Assembly (NCBI GenBank): GCA_045538075.1
Contig: JAZSQT010000076.1
Span: forward strand, 1 to 13,657
From: JAZSQT01 sp045538075
GTDB lineage: Bacteria > Chrysiogenota > Deferribacteres > Deferribacterales > Mucispirillaceae
DNA length: 13,657 nucleotides
Reading direction: 5' to 3'
Below are positions 6,154-12,708 of the stretch, piece by piece. The notes under the pieces are model-generated. The model was not told the origin of the DNA. It made no database searches and worked only from the letters and a program-made list of their open reading frames with translations. The first letter of the stretch is position 1, and every line of letters starts with the position of its first letter. The position numbers were made by a program, and so were the translations under genes.

Positions 6154-8490
6154 TTATAAAATTATAGCTTTTTTAACAACCTCGCTATAATCTTTTACTG
6201 AAATTATATTAAGTGAAGATGTAACATATTTTGGCAATTTAATCAAATCACTTTTATTTTTTTCTGGAATTAATACTGTTTTAACTCCCATTCTTTTTGC
6301 TGCAATAAGTTTTTCTTTTAAGCCACCTATAGCAAGGACTTTTCCAGTAATAGTTATTTCCCCTGTCATTGCAACATCTTTTTTTACTTTTTTATTGCTA
6401 CAAACTGATAACAATGCCGTTGCAATAGTGATACCAGCTGATGGTCCATCTTTTGGAACAGCACCAGAAGGAACGTGTATATGTATATCAAAATTACTAA
6501 AATCTTCCTCATTAATGCCGTAATCTTTTGCAATAGTTTTAATATGAGAATAAGCTGCTTGGGCTGATTCTTTCATAACATCACCAAGCATACCAGTAAC
6601 TATCAAATTGCCCTTACCCTTATACCTTGTGCATTCTACAAATAATACTTCGCCACCTACTGGCGTCCAAGCAAGGCCAGTAACTACTCCTATATCGTTA
6701 TTTTTTAGCTCATCTTCTGGATAAAATTTTCTAACACCTAAATAATCAATTAATGAATCTTTAGATATTGTAAAAGACTTTCCTTTCTCCTCAACAATTT
6801 TACGACCGACTTTTCTACATACTTTAGCAATAGTTTGTTCTAATTTTCTTAAACCACTTTCCCTTGTGTAACCATCAATAATATCCTTAATTGCATCTTT
6901 TTCAAAAGTAATATTATCTTTTTTTAATCCACTTTCTTTTATTTGGTAAGGTATTATATATTTTTCTGAAATAATCAATTTTTCTTCTTCTGTATAACCA
7001 GATATATTAATTATTTCCATTCTATCTTTTAAAGGAGCTGGAATTGGATCTAAATAGTTTGCCGTAGTAATAAAAAGCACATTACTTAAATCGTAAGGCA
7101 CAGACAAATAATAATCCATAAAATTAACATTCTGCACTGGGTCTAATACTTCAAGTAATGCAGATGCTGGATCGCCCCTAAAATCACTACCTAATTTATC
7201 AATTTCATCAAGCATAAAAACAGGATTATTACTACCAGCATTTTTAATGCCTTGTATTATTTTTCCTGGTAATGCCCCAACGTATGTTCTTCTATGTCCT
7301 CTAATTTCTGCCTCATCACGCATACCACCCATACTTACTCTGATAAATTTTCTTCCCATTGCTTTAGCTATAGATTTACCTAATGAAGTTTTGCCTACCC
7401 CTGGAGGACCTACTAAACACAAAATTGGACTTTTTAATTTTGAATTAAGTCTCCTTAAGGCTAAATAATCTACTATTCTATCTTTAACTTCTTCAAGACC
7501 GTAATGGTCTTGATTTAATACTTTTAATCCATGTTTTAAATCTAAATTATCTACTGTAGATTTTTTCCATGGAACATCTATCAGCCAATCAAGATACGTC
7601 CTAATAACAGACGATTCTGAACTATCTTGATGAACGTATGAAAGGCGTTTTAATTGTTTTTCTGCTTCAACTCTAACGTCCTTTGGCATTTTAGCTTTTT
7701 TGATTTTTTTACTATATTCATATAATTCTTTATCAATACTTTCATCATCACCTAATTCTTTTTTTATGGCTTTAAGTTGTTCTCGTAAAAAAAACTCTCT
7801 CTGACCCTTATCTATTTCACCTTTAGCATCTGTATATATTTTCTTTTGAACTTCAAGAATTGATATTTCCCTATTTAAATACTCACTAACTTTTTCTATT
7901 CTTTTTAATGGGTCGCTAATTTCTAATATTTTTTGAGATTCTTCTGGAGATAAACCTAAATTTGAGGCAACTACATCAGATAATTTTGCTGCATCATTAA
8001 TTGTATCTAACACTGCCAATAAATCTGGCAATATCGGTTTGCCTAAATTTACTGCATGGGCAAGTTGCTCTTTTAAATGTCTAATTCCAGCCTCATATTC
8101 AACTTTATTTTTATCATCAATTTTATCGGCATACTCTTTAACCTTTACTTTAAAGCAAGGCTTTTCTTCTAAAAATTTTTCTATCTTTCCTCTTTTTATA
8201 CCTTGAACTAATATTTTTAACTTACCATCTGGTAGCTTCATCATTCGCAAAATAGTTGCAATAGTCCCTATATTGTAAATATCGTCTTCTTTTGGAAGCT
8301 CAATATCTGCATCTTTTTGACAAGATAAAAATATTATATGGTCTTGGTTAAGAGCTTCTTCAACGGCAATTTTACTATTATGACGTCCAATTACAAGAGG
8401 CAAAACCATATAAGGAAATACTACTATATCCCTTACAGGTAGTAACGTCATCGTATCATTTATTTTTATATCATCATTACTATTATCCAC
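6154..8490 (-). CDS. lon: ATP-dependent protease Lon (LonA)
   Basis: A full-length LonA protease of 778 residues that unfolds and degrades damaged and regulatory proteins in the cytoplasm. Domains in order: N-terminal substrate-binding domain about 14-200 (LLPVRDIVVFPYMVLPLVIGR); coiled-coil helices about 200-300 including QREFFLREQLKAIKKELG; AAA+ module about 330-580 with Walker A GPPGVGKT at 361-368 and Walker B VFMLDEIDK at 424-432; then the protease domain, with catalytic Ser684 in PKDGPSAG and Lys727 in GGLKEK, the same 43-residue spacing as in E. coli Lon. The frame is open 51 bases further upstream and would overlap hsp20. However, AGGAG at 8498-8502 lies 7 bases before GTG 8490, giving a start of MDNSNDDIKIND and a gap of 16 bases after hsp20. 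That start is preferred. It probably shares the thermally controlled hsp20 transcript. Confidence 0.97.
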   Translation of the reverse strand: MDNSNDDIKINDTMTLLPVRDIVVFPYMVLPLVIGRHNSKIAVEEALNQDHIIFLSCQKDADIELPKEDDIYNIGTIATILRMMKLPDGKLKILVQGIKRGKIEKFLEEKPCFKVKVKEYADKIDDKNKVEYEAGIRHLKEQLAHAVNLGKPILPDLLAVLDTINDAAKLSDVVASNLGLSPEESQKILEISDPLKRIEKVSEYLNREISILEVQKKIYTDAKGEIDKGQREFFLREQLKAIKKELGDDESIDKELYEYSKKIKKAKMPKDVRVEAEKQLKRLSYVHQDSSESSVIRTYLDWLIDVPWKKSTVDNLDLKHGLKVLNQDHYGLEEVKDRIVDYLALRRLNSKLKSPILCLVGPPGVGKTSLGKSIAKAMGRKFIRVSMGGMRDEAEIRGHRRTYVGALPGKIIQGIKNAGSNNPVFMLDEIDKLGSDFRGDPASALLEVLDPVQNVNFMDYYLSVPYDLSNVLFITTANYLDPIPAPLKDRMEIINISGYTEEEKLIISEKYIIPYQIKESGLKKDNITFEKDAIKDIIDGYTRESGLRKLEQTIAKVCRKVGRKIVEEKGKSFTISKDSLIDYLGVRKFYPEDELKNNDIGVVTGLAWTPVGGEVLFVECTRYKGKGNLIVTGMLGDVMKESAQAAYSHIKTIAKDYGINEEDFSNFDIHIHVPSGAVPKDGPSAGITIATALLSVCSNKKVKKDVAMTGEITITGKVLAIGGLKEKLIAAKRMGVKTVLIPEKNKSDLIKLPKYVTSSLNIISVKDYSEVVKKAIIL

Positions 8491-8497
8491 AATAATA

Positions 8498-8502
8498 CTC
8501 CT
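8498..8502 (-). promoter_or_regulatory. Ribosome binding site fixing a GTG start for lon
   Basis: AGGAG on the - strand, 7 bases before GTG 8490, between the hsp20 stop (TAG at 8507-8509) and lon. The two ATG codons at 8541 and 8538 lie inside hsp20 without a comparable site. Confidence 0.75.
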
Positions 8503-8506
8503 AAAA

Positions 8507-8881
8507 CTAATACTTAAAAAAGATATGAAGAACTCCATCATTTAGACTTGCATCGTATCTTTTTGGCTGAAAAGGTAGAGTAAAAACTCGCCTAAATTTT
8601 AGAAAATGCCTTTCAAGATGTATAAGTTTATAATTAGTGTTTTTAAACTTATTCTTCTTCTCACCTTCAATAATTACCTTATTGCCATAAATATATACTA
8701 ACACATCTTCTGGCATCATATCTGGTATATCTGCAAATATATGAAAACCTTTTTTATTATTTATTATATCTATAAAAGGAAAAACATCATATCTATTAGA
8801 TACTTCTTCAATATCTAATAAACTTCCTTTTATACGTCTAATGATTTTCACATTACTTATTATTTTTATATAATTAGACAT
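8507..8881 (-). CDS. Small heat-shock protein, Hsp20/alpha-crystallin family
   Basis: A 124-residue ATP-independent holdase chaperone. The alpha-crystallin domain fills residues about 34-124: FPFIDIINNKKGFHIFADIPDM, VYIYGNKVIIEGEKK near 62-76, ERHFLKFRRVFTLPF at 90-104, and the closing LNDGVLHIFF at 113-122. The N-terminal arm is short (about 33 residues). The protein ends directly after the last strand of the domain, so the C-terminal extension with the I-x-I motif that normally links sHSP dimers into large oligomers is absent. It may therefore form small assemblies. The ATG at 8881 follows an AAGGGAG site that can be sequestered in a hairpin. lon starts 16 bases downstream, so captured clients could be passed to the protease made from the same transcript. 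Confident as a family member. Confidence 0.92.
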   Translation of the reverse strand: MSNYIKIISNVKIIRRIKGSLLDIEEVSNRYDVFPFIDIINNKKGFHIFADIPDMMPEDVLVYIYGNKVIIEGEKKNKFKNTNYKLIHLERHFLKFRRVFTLPFQPKRYDASLNDGVLHIFFKY

Positions 8882-8885
8882 AATC

Positions 8886-8914
8886 TCCCTTTATTAATTA
8901 TTTTTATAAAGGGA
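8886..8914 (-). promoter_or_regulatory. Candidate RNA thermometer in the hsp20 leader
   Basis: On the - strand transcript UCCCUUUAU (from 8914 to 8906) can pair perfectly with AUAAAGGGA (8894 to 8886) across an 11-base loop. The 9-bp stem, with three G-C pairs, buries nearly all of the AAGGGAG ribosome binding site, and the AUG follows four bases after the stem. The stem is not followed by a T tract, so it is not an intrinsic terminator for galU. Small heat-shock genes are classic targets of ROSE- and FourU-type thermometers that hide the binding site at low temperature; this one is related in principle but is not a recognisable copy of either class. Confidence 0.6.
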
Positions 8915-8928
8915 AATTACGAAAAAAT

Positions 8929-9792
8929 TTATAATTTTATATTTAAAATAGTTTTCTTGACAACTTCCCTTAAATCACTACTTTCTGAAGCAAAATTAAT
9001 TGTTGCTTCAAGTAAACCACTTTTAGTTCCACAATCAAAACGCTTACCTTCAAAAATTAAACCATATACATCGCTATACTTAGCTTCATGCTTTAAGGCA
9101 TCTGTAAGCTGAATTTCATCACCAGCCCCAGCTTCAGTATTTTCTAATATTTCCATAATATCTGGCGTTATAATATAGCGACCCATTATAGCTAAATTTG
9201 ATGGAGGATTACTTTTTGGTTTTTCAACCATATTACTTAATCTAAAAAAGTTTTCTTCTATCTTTTCTTTTATATCTACTATCCCATATTTAGAAGTTTC
9301 TTTACTATCAACCTCCATTAAAGATATAACTGGCTTCCTAACATTTTCGTAACACTCAATTAATTGAGCAATTACTGGCTTTTTAGACAACATAATATCA
9401 TCTGGCAATATAACTGCAAAAGGTTCGTCTCTAACTATATCTTTAGCACATAGTATTGCATTACCAAGCCCCAACATTTTTTTCTGGCGAATATAAGTTA
9501 CATCTACCATTTCACTAATTCGCCTCATATCTTCTAACAACTCGTGTTTGCCACTATTTTCTAAGGTAACATTTAATTCTACATTTATATCAAAATAGTC
9601 TTCTAAAGATCTTTTTGTGCGACCAGTTATAAAAATCATCTGTTCAATACCTGCATTAACTGCTTCTTCAACAGCATAATGAATAAGAGGTTTATCAATA
9701 AGAGTAATCATCTCTTTTGGTATAGCTTTAGTTGCAGGTAGCATTCTTGTTCCAAATCCAGCAACAGGAAAAACAGCTTTTCTTATTTTCAT
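8929..9792 (-). CDS. galU: UTP-glucose-1-phosphate uridylyltransferase
   Basis: A 287-residue cytoplasmic nucleotidyltransferase that makes UDP-glucose from UTP and glucose-1-phosphate, for cell-surface polysaccharides and galactose metabolism. The nucleotide-binding motif at residues 10-22 reads VAGFGTRMLPATK, followed by KEM at 26-28. Other motifs are GLGNAIL (108-114), the metal-binding VILPDD (127-132), MVEKP (188-192), GRYIITP (204-210), EIQLTDAL (226-233) and FDCGTKSGLLEA (252-263). The last is the FDCGxK variant instead of the YDxGxK of E. coli. Length is normal for the family. A GGAGG site lies 9 bases before the ATG at 9792. The MEMO-family gene ends 16 bases upstream, so the two are probably co-transcribed. 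The final codons carry a candidate promoter for hsp20-lon. Confidence 0.95.
   Translation of the reverse strand: MKIRKAVFPVAGFGTRMLPATKAIPKEMITLIDKPLIHYAVEEAVNAGIEQMIFITGRTKRSLEDYFDINVELNVTLENSGKHELLEDMRRISEMVDVTYIRQKKMLGLGNAILCAKDIVRDEPFAVILPDDIMLSKKPVIAQLIECYENVRKPVISLMEVDSKETSKYGIVDIKEKIEENFFRLSNMVEKPKSNPPSNLAIMGRYIITPDIMEILENTEAGAGDEIQLTDALKHEAKYSDVYGLIFEGKRFDCGTKSGLLEATINFASESSDLREVVKKTILNIKL
8936..8963 (-). promoter_or_regulatory. Candidate promoter for hsp20-lon inside the end of galU
   Basis: On the - strand TTGTCA (complement of 8958-8963) and TATAAA (complement of 8936-8941) are separated by 16 bases. Each matches the housekeeping consensus at 5 of 6 positions. Transcription would begin near 8929, at the galU stop codon, giving a leader of about 48 bases that contains the whole hsp20 hairpin. 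No clear heat-shock (sigma-32-type) promoter was seen here. Confidence 0.45.
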
Positions 9793-9808
9793 AACTTTAT
9801 CCCTCCAC

Positions 9809-10594
9809 TTACGTTACAATAATGCCAGCATAACCAACAACGTTAGCAAAATCGCCACTAACAGCACCACTTGTTGTATGAGCTACTAATTCTGCATTCT
9901 TATATTTATCTTTTATAGCAATTAATGCAACAGTGGCTGGATAAACGCCACACATACTAATCCCTTTTTCCATTACTGTCTCATAAAGAGATTCTCCGTC
10001 AATCTTTAATATCTGCTCTATTGCTAAAAAGTCTTTATTATTAGTAACTTCTTCACTCTCATAATGGTTAAAATCTGAGCTTACAATAATAGAATAACCA
10101 GCTTCTACAAAATATCTTAAATCCTTTGCAAAAGCTCTAATCTTACTCATACTCATACCCATTAATGATATTGGAACGATTTTTATATTTTCATTAAAAT
10201 ATTTTAATATTGGCAACATTGTTTCTATAGAATGTTCTCTTACGTGAGCTACAATATCTGATTTTGCAAAAGATGTTTTTATAATTTCTGATGCTAAATT
10301 TTCATCAATTTCTATATCACCAAAAGGCGTTTGCCAACTACCTTTATCCCACACTGCAATACTTTCTCCAAAACCAGTATGATTTACACCTAAGATTATT
10401 ACAGTATCTGACAATTTTGCTTTAGATATTGTCTTAACTGCTACTTTGCCTGAATACATATACCCAGCATGAGGCACAATAGCTAAGGCAGTATCAACTT
10501 TTTCTCCAATATACTTATTTTCTTCCATAAAAGAAGATAATTCATCTCTACTATTTGAATAAAAGTATCCAGCTACTGCCATTTTTCTATTCAT
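9809..10594 (-). CDS. MEMO1-family protein (AmmeMemoRadiSam system protein B)
   Basis: A 261-residue soluble protein of the MEMO family, related to extradiol-type dioxygenases and to human MEMO1. The N-terminal MAVAGYFYSNS (residues 5-15) is the typical family opening. Candidate metal ligands and pocket residues are visible: PHAGYMYSG with H42, GVNHTGFGE with H72, REHSIETMLP with H121, SSDFNHYE with H177, and the Cys of SMCGVYPA, C215. The bacterial function is not settled; the family often accompanies an AMMECR1-domain protein and a radical SAM enzyme, neither of which is seen in this window (the nearby radical SAM enzyme is MqnE). AAGGG lies 7 bases before the ATG at 10594. The gene sits 11 bases after the unknown gene and 16 before galU, suggesting one transcript. 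Confidence 0.88.
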   Translation of the reverse strand: MNRKMAVAGYFYSNSRDELSSFMEENKYIGEKVDTALAIVPHAGYMYSGKVAVKTISKAKLSDTVIILGVNHTGFGESIAVWDKGSWQTPFGDIEIDENLASEIIKTSFAKSDIVAHVREHSIETMLPILKYFNENIKIVPISLMGMSMSKIRAFAKDLRYFVEAGYSIIVSSDFNHYESEEVTNNKDFLAIEQILKIDGESLYETVMEKGISMCGVYPATVALIAIKDKYKNAELVAHTTSGAVSGDFANVVGYAGIIVT

Positions 10595-10605
10595 ATTTAA
10601 CCCTT

Positions 10606-11409
10606 TTACTTTCCATTTGCTACTACATTAGCAAGCCTACTATACCATGATGCAGGCATATCAATAGATGTAGAAAAGAAACTATAATCATTAACTAAAG
10701 AAACATTTTTTATAATATTACGTATCACCCATGGATTACTATTTATACTTATTGCTCTTCTGCCAACTTCCTTAAAAGAAAATTTTGATAATGATGGAAT
10801 AATATTTTTAATCACCTCAAGAGGCTTATTTATTTTACTTATAGTATATAATTTATTATTAGTAGAAAATGCTTCAACCCTTACGTTGTTATAAATAAAT
10901 ACAAAATAATCAGAAGCAAAAGTTGTAGTTAAATCGTAATCAGTTTCCCATATACATAAACCGGTATTTCCAACTCCTAAAACTTTAGACGATATAATTT
11001 TACTATCTGGATATGCTCTACAAACACTTTCTATATTAGGAAACTCCTTTATATCTTCTTTATGATTATCGCACCGTAACATACCACGTCTAAACATTAT
11101 TAAATCTATAAAATTTCCATTTACTATTCGTTTATCAACTTCTTCAAGTCGCTTATCTAAATGCCACAATTTTATAGTAGAAAAAATATTCTTTTTAAAA
11201 AGAAAAATATTATCTTCTTTTTCAACTCCACCTTTTGCATTTTCTGTAAAACATTCTCTTGTATCTTTAAAAAAATAAAAAATTCTTTTTGGAGAAAAAT
11301 ATGGAAACTCACTAACAGAAACTAACTTAACGTATTTGCCATAGCTTGCAAGCTCTCTTGCAAAAGTTTTCATATTAGGAGAAGGATTTACCATCACTAT
11401 ATCAGACAT
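10606..11409 (-). CDS. Unrecognised 267-residue protein
   Basis: I do not recognise this protein. It has no signal peptide and no clear membrane segment. It is basic, aromatic-rich and probably soluble. Visible features are an N-terminal beta-alpha unit, MSDIVMVNPSPNMKTFAREL then ASYGKYVKLVSVSEFP, that loosely recalls the start of GT-B glycosyltransferases but has no further support. It also has a FRRGMLRCDNHKED segment (106-119), an SSKVLGVGNTGLCIWETDYD segment (140-159) and a C-terminus MPASWYSRLANVV (251-263). Cys residues at 53, 113, 130 and 152 are spread out and do not form a cluster motif. An AAGGAAG site lies before ATG 11409. Codon use resembles the neighbours, so no sign of transfer. 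It lies between mqnE (62-base gap) and the MEMO gene (11-base gap) and is probably a real, co-transcribed gene. Confidence 0.75.
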   Translation of the reverse strand: MSDIVMVNPSPNMKTFARELASYGKYVKLVSVSEFPYFSPKRIFYFFKDTRECFTENAKGGVEKEDNIFLFKKNIFSTIKLWHLDKRLEEVDKRIVNGNFIDLIMFRRGMLRCDNHKEDIKEFPNIESVCRAYPDSKIISSKVLGVGNTGLCIWETDYDLTTTFASDYFVFIYNNVRVEAFSTNNKLYTISKINKPLEVIKNIIPSLSKFSFKEVGRRAISINSNPWVIRNIIKNVSLVNDYSFFSTSIDMPASWYSRLANVVANGK

Positions 11410-11471
11410 AATTATTTCTTCCTTATAATAACGACTATATTTAAATAATTTTTAACAATTAAAACAAATAT

Positions 11472-12506
11472 TTACTCATATACTTTTACTTCTTTATAAA
11501 AAGAATCTCTTTCTACTGGTATTAAACCTGCAGATTTAACTATATGAACAATATTTTTAACAGTCATACTACTTTGAGTTTTACCACCGGCTGCATTTGC
11601 TATATTTTCTTTTACTATAGTGCCATCAAGATCATCTGCCCCAGCCCTTAATGCAATTTGAGCAGTTTTTTCGCCAAGCATAACCCAATATGCTTTAATA
11701 TGTGGTATATTTTCTAATATAATCCTTGAGGCTGCAACAGTAGTAATATCTTCTATTCCAGTAACAAATTTTTCATCACTTAAAAAAGTCCCTTCTTTTT
11801 GAAAAGATAATGGTATAAAAGCATTAAAACCTTTAGTTTCTTCTTGAAGATTACGCAATTTTAAAAGATGATTAAATTTATCTTCATTACTTTCAAGATG
11901 ACCGTAAAGCATAGTTGCATTAGATGTAATACCAACTTTATGAGCAGTTCTATGAATATCAAGCCACCTATCAGCAGATATTTTTTCTGGACAAATTTTA
12001 TTCCTAACATCTTTATCTAAAATTTCTGCTCCACCACCTGGCATCATATCAAGACCAGATTCCTTTAATTTTTCAAGAACAGCACCAATAGATAGCCCAG
12101 AATATGAAGCAAAATAATCAATTTCAACAGCAGTAAAACCTTTTATTGCCTTGTCTGGAAACTCATTTTTTAAAGCAAAAACCATATCACAAGCGTAATC
12201 TAAGCCAAAATCTGGGTGCAAACCACCAACAACATGTATTTCGCAAGCATCTTTACCTTTTTTTGAAATATAATTAATAGCCTCATCAACAGTCATAAAA
12301 TATGAACCGTCTTGCCCTTTATTTTTTGCAAAAGCACAAAACTTGCAATGATTTATACATATATTAGTATAATTTAAATGTATATTTTTAATAAAAAAAG
12401 CCTTTTTACCCCATTTTTCTTGTCGTATTTTATCTGCTTTTCCTACTAATTCATGAAAATCCATTAAAAAAGGGTTACTCAATTTATATTCTCCTATTAC
12501 TAACAT
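11472..12506 (-). CDS. mqnE: Aminodeoxyfutalosine synthase MqnE (radical SAM)
   Basis: A 344-residue radical SAM enzyme that joins an adenosyl radical to 3-[(1-carboxyvinyl)oxy]benzoate, making aminodeoxyfutalosine in the futalosine route to menaquinone. The [4Fe-4S]-binding CxxxCxxC motif is at residues 50-57 in HLNYTNICINHCKFCAF. MPGGGAEI (155-162), KICPEKISADRWLDIHRTAH (170-189), SNATMLYGHLES (195-206), HIKAYWVMLGE and DDLDGTIV are MqnE-type signatures that separate it from MqnC. The other mqn genes are not in this window. The ATG at 12506 lacks a good binding site. A TTG at 12482 has AGGAG 8 bases upstream, but that AGGAG encodes the Gly-Glu of a GExxLS segment resembling the conserved MqnE N-terminus, so the ATG is kept, with doubt. 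It implies anaerobic or microaerobic respiration with menaquinone. Confidence 0.92.
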   Translation of the reverse strand: MLVIGEYKLSNPFLMDFHELVGKADKIRQEKWGKKAFFIKNIHLNYTNICINHCKFCAFAKNKGQDGSYFMTVDEAINYISKKGKDACEIHVVGGLHPDFGLDYACDMVFALKNEFPDKAIKGFTAVEIDYFASYSGLSIGAVLEKLKESGLDMMPGGGAEILDKDVRNKICPEKISADRWLDIHRTAHKVGITSNATMLYGHLESNEDKFNHLLKLRNLQEETKGFNAFIPLSFQKEGTFLSDEKFVTGIEDITTVAASRIILENIPHIKAYWVMLGEKTAQIALRAGADDLDGTIVKENIANAAGGKTQSSMTVKNIVHIVKSAGLIPVERDSFYKEVKVYE

Positions 12507-12708
12507 CTTTCAATTGTTTAATCTATTATCATACACTAATTATAACTTAAAATAAAGAGGGAAAGATTTTTAATAGAATGTAAGTAAAATTAAATAATAT
12601 TAGAACTGAATTAATATTTTTGAAAAATAAAAAATAACTACTTCATTTTTTATTTTCATAATAAAATCACATTATAAAGTTTAATAAAGAAGTATAACAT
12701 ACATATTA
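12507..12708. other. AT-rich intergenic region upstream of mqnE
   Basis: This 202-base gap is the longest in the window and is almost pure A/T. No convincing reading frame or RNA gene is visible. The part next to mqnE contains a GATAAT-type -10 candidate (complement of about 12526-12531) without a clear -35. The part next to the rRNA methyltransferase holds an all-AT inverted repeat described separately. Confidence 0.5.
12624..12656. repeat. 12-bp all-A/T inverted repeat
   Basis: AAAATAAAAAAT (12624-12635) and ATTTTTTATTTT (12645-12656) are exact reverse complements with a 9-base spacer. It lies 53 bases after the stop of the rRNA methyltransferase gene. With no G-C pair in the stem it would be a weak terminator at best; a cruciform or a chance match in AT-rich DNA are alternatives. 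Confidence 0.45.

Noticed and set aside
7247..7468. A 73-codon + strand frame
   Set aside because: Antisense to the AAA+ module of lon, where the conserved protein explains the sequence.
8886..8914. Intrinsic terminator of galU
   Set aside because: The stem is not followed by a T tract; it runs into the ribosome binding site and ATG of hsp20.
10606..11409. MqnA, MqnB or another menaquinone gene next to mqnE
   Set aside because: None of the motifs expected of those proteins could be seen; location alone is not enough.
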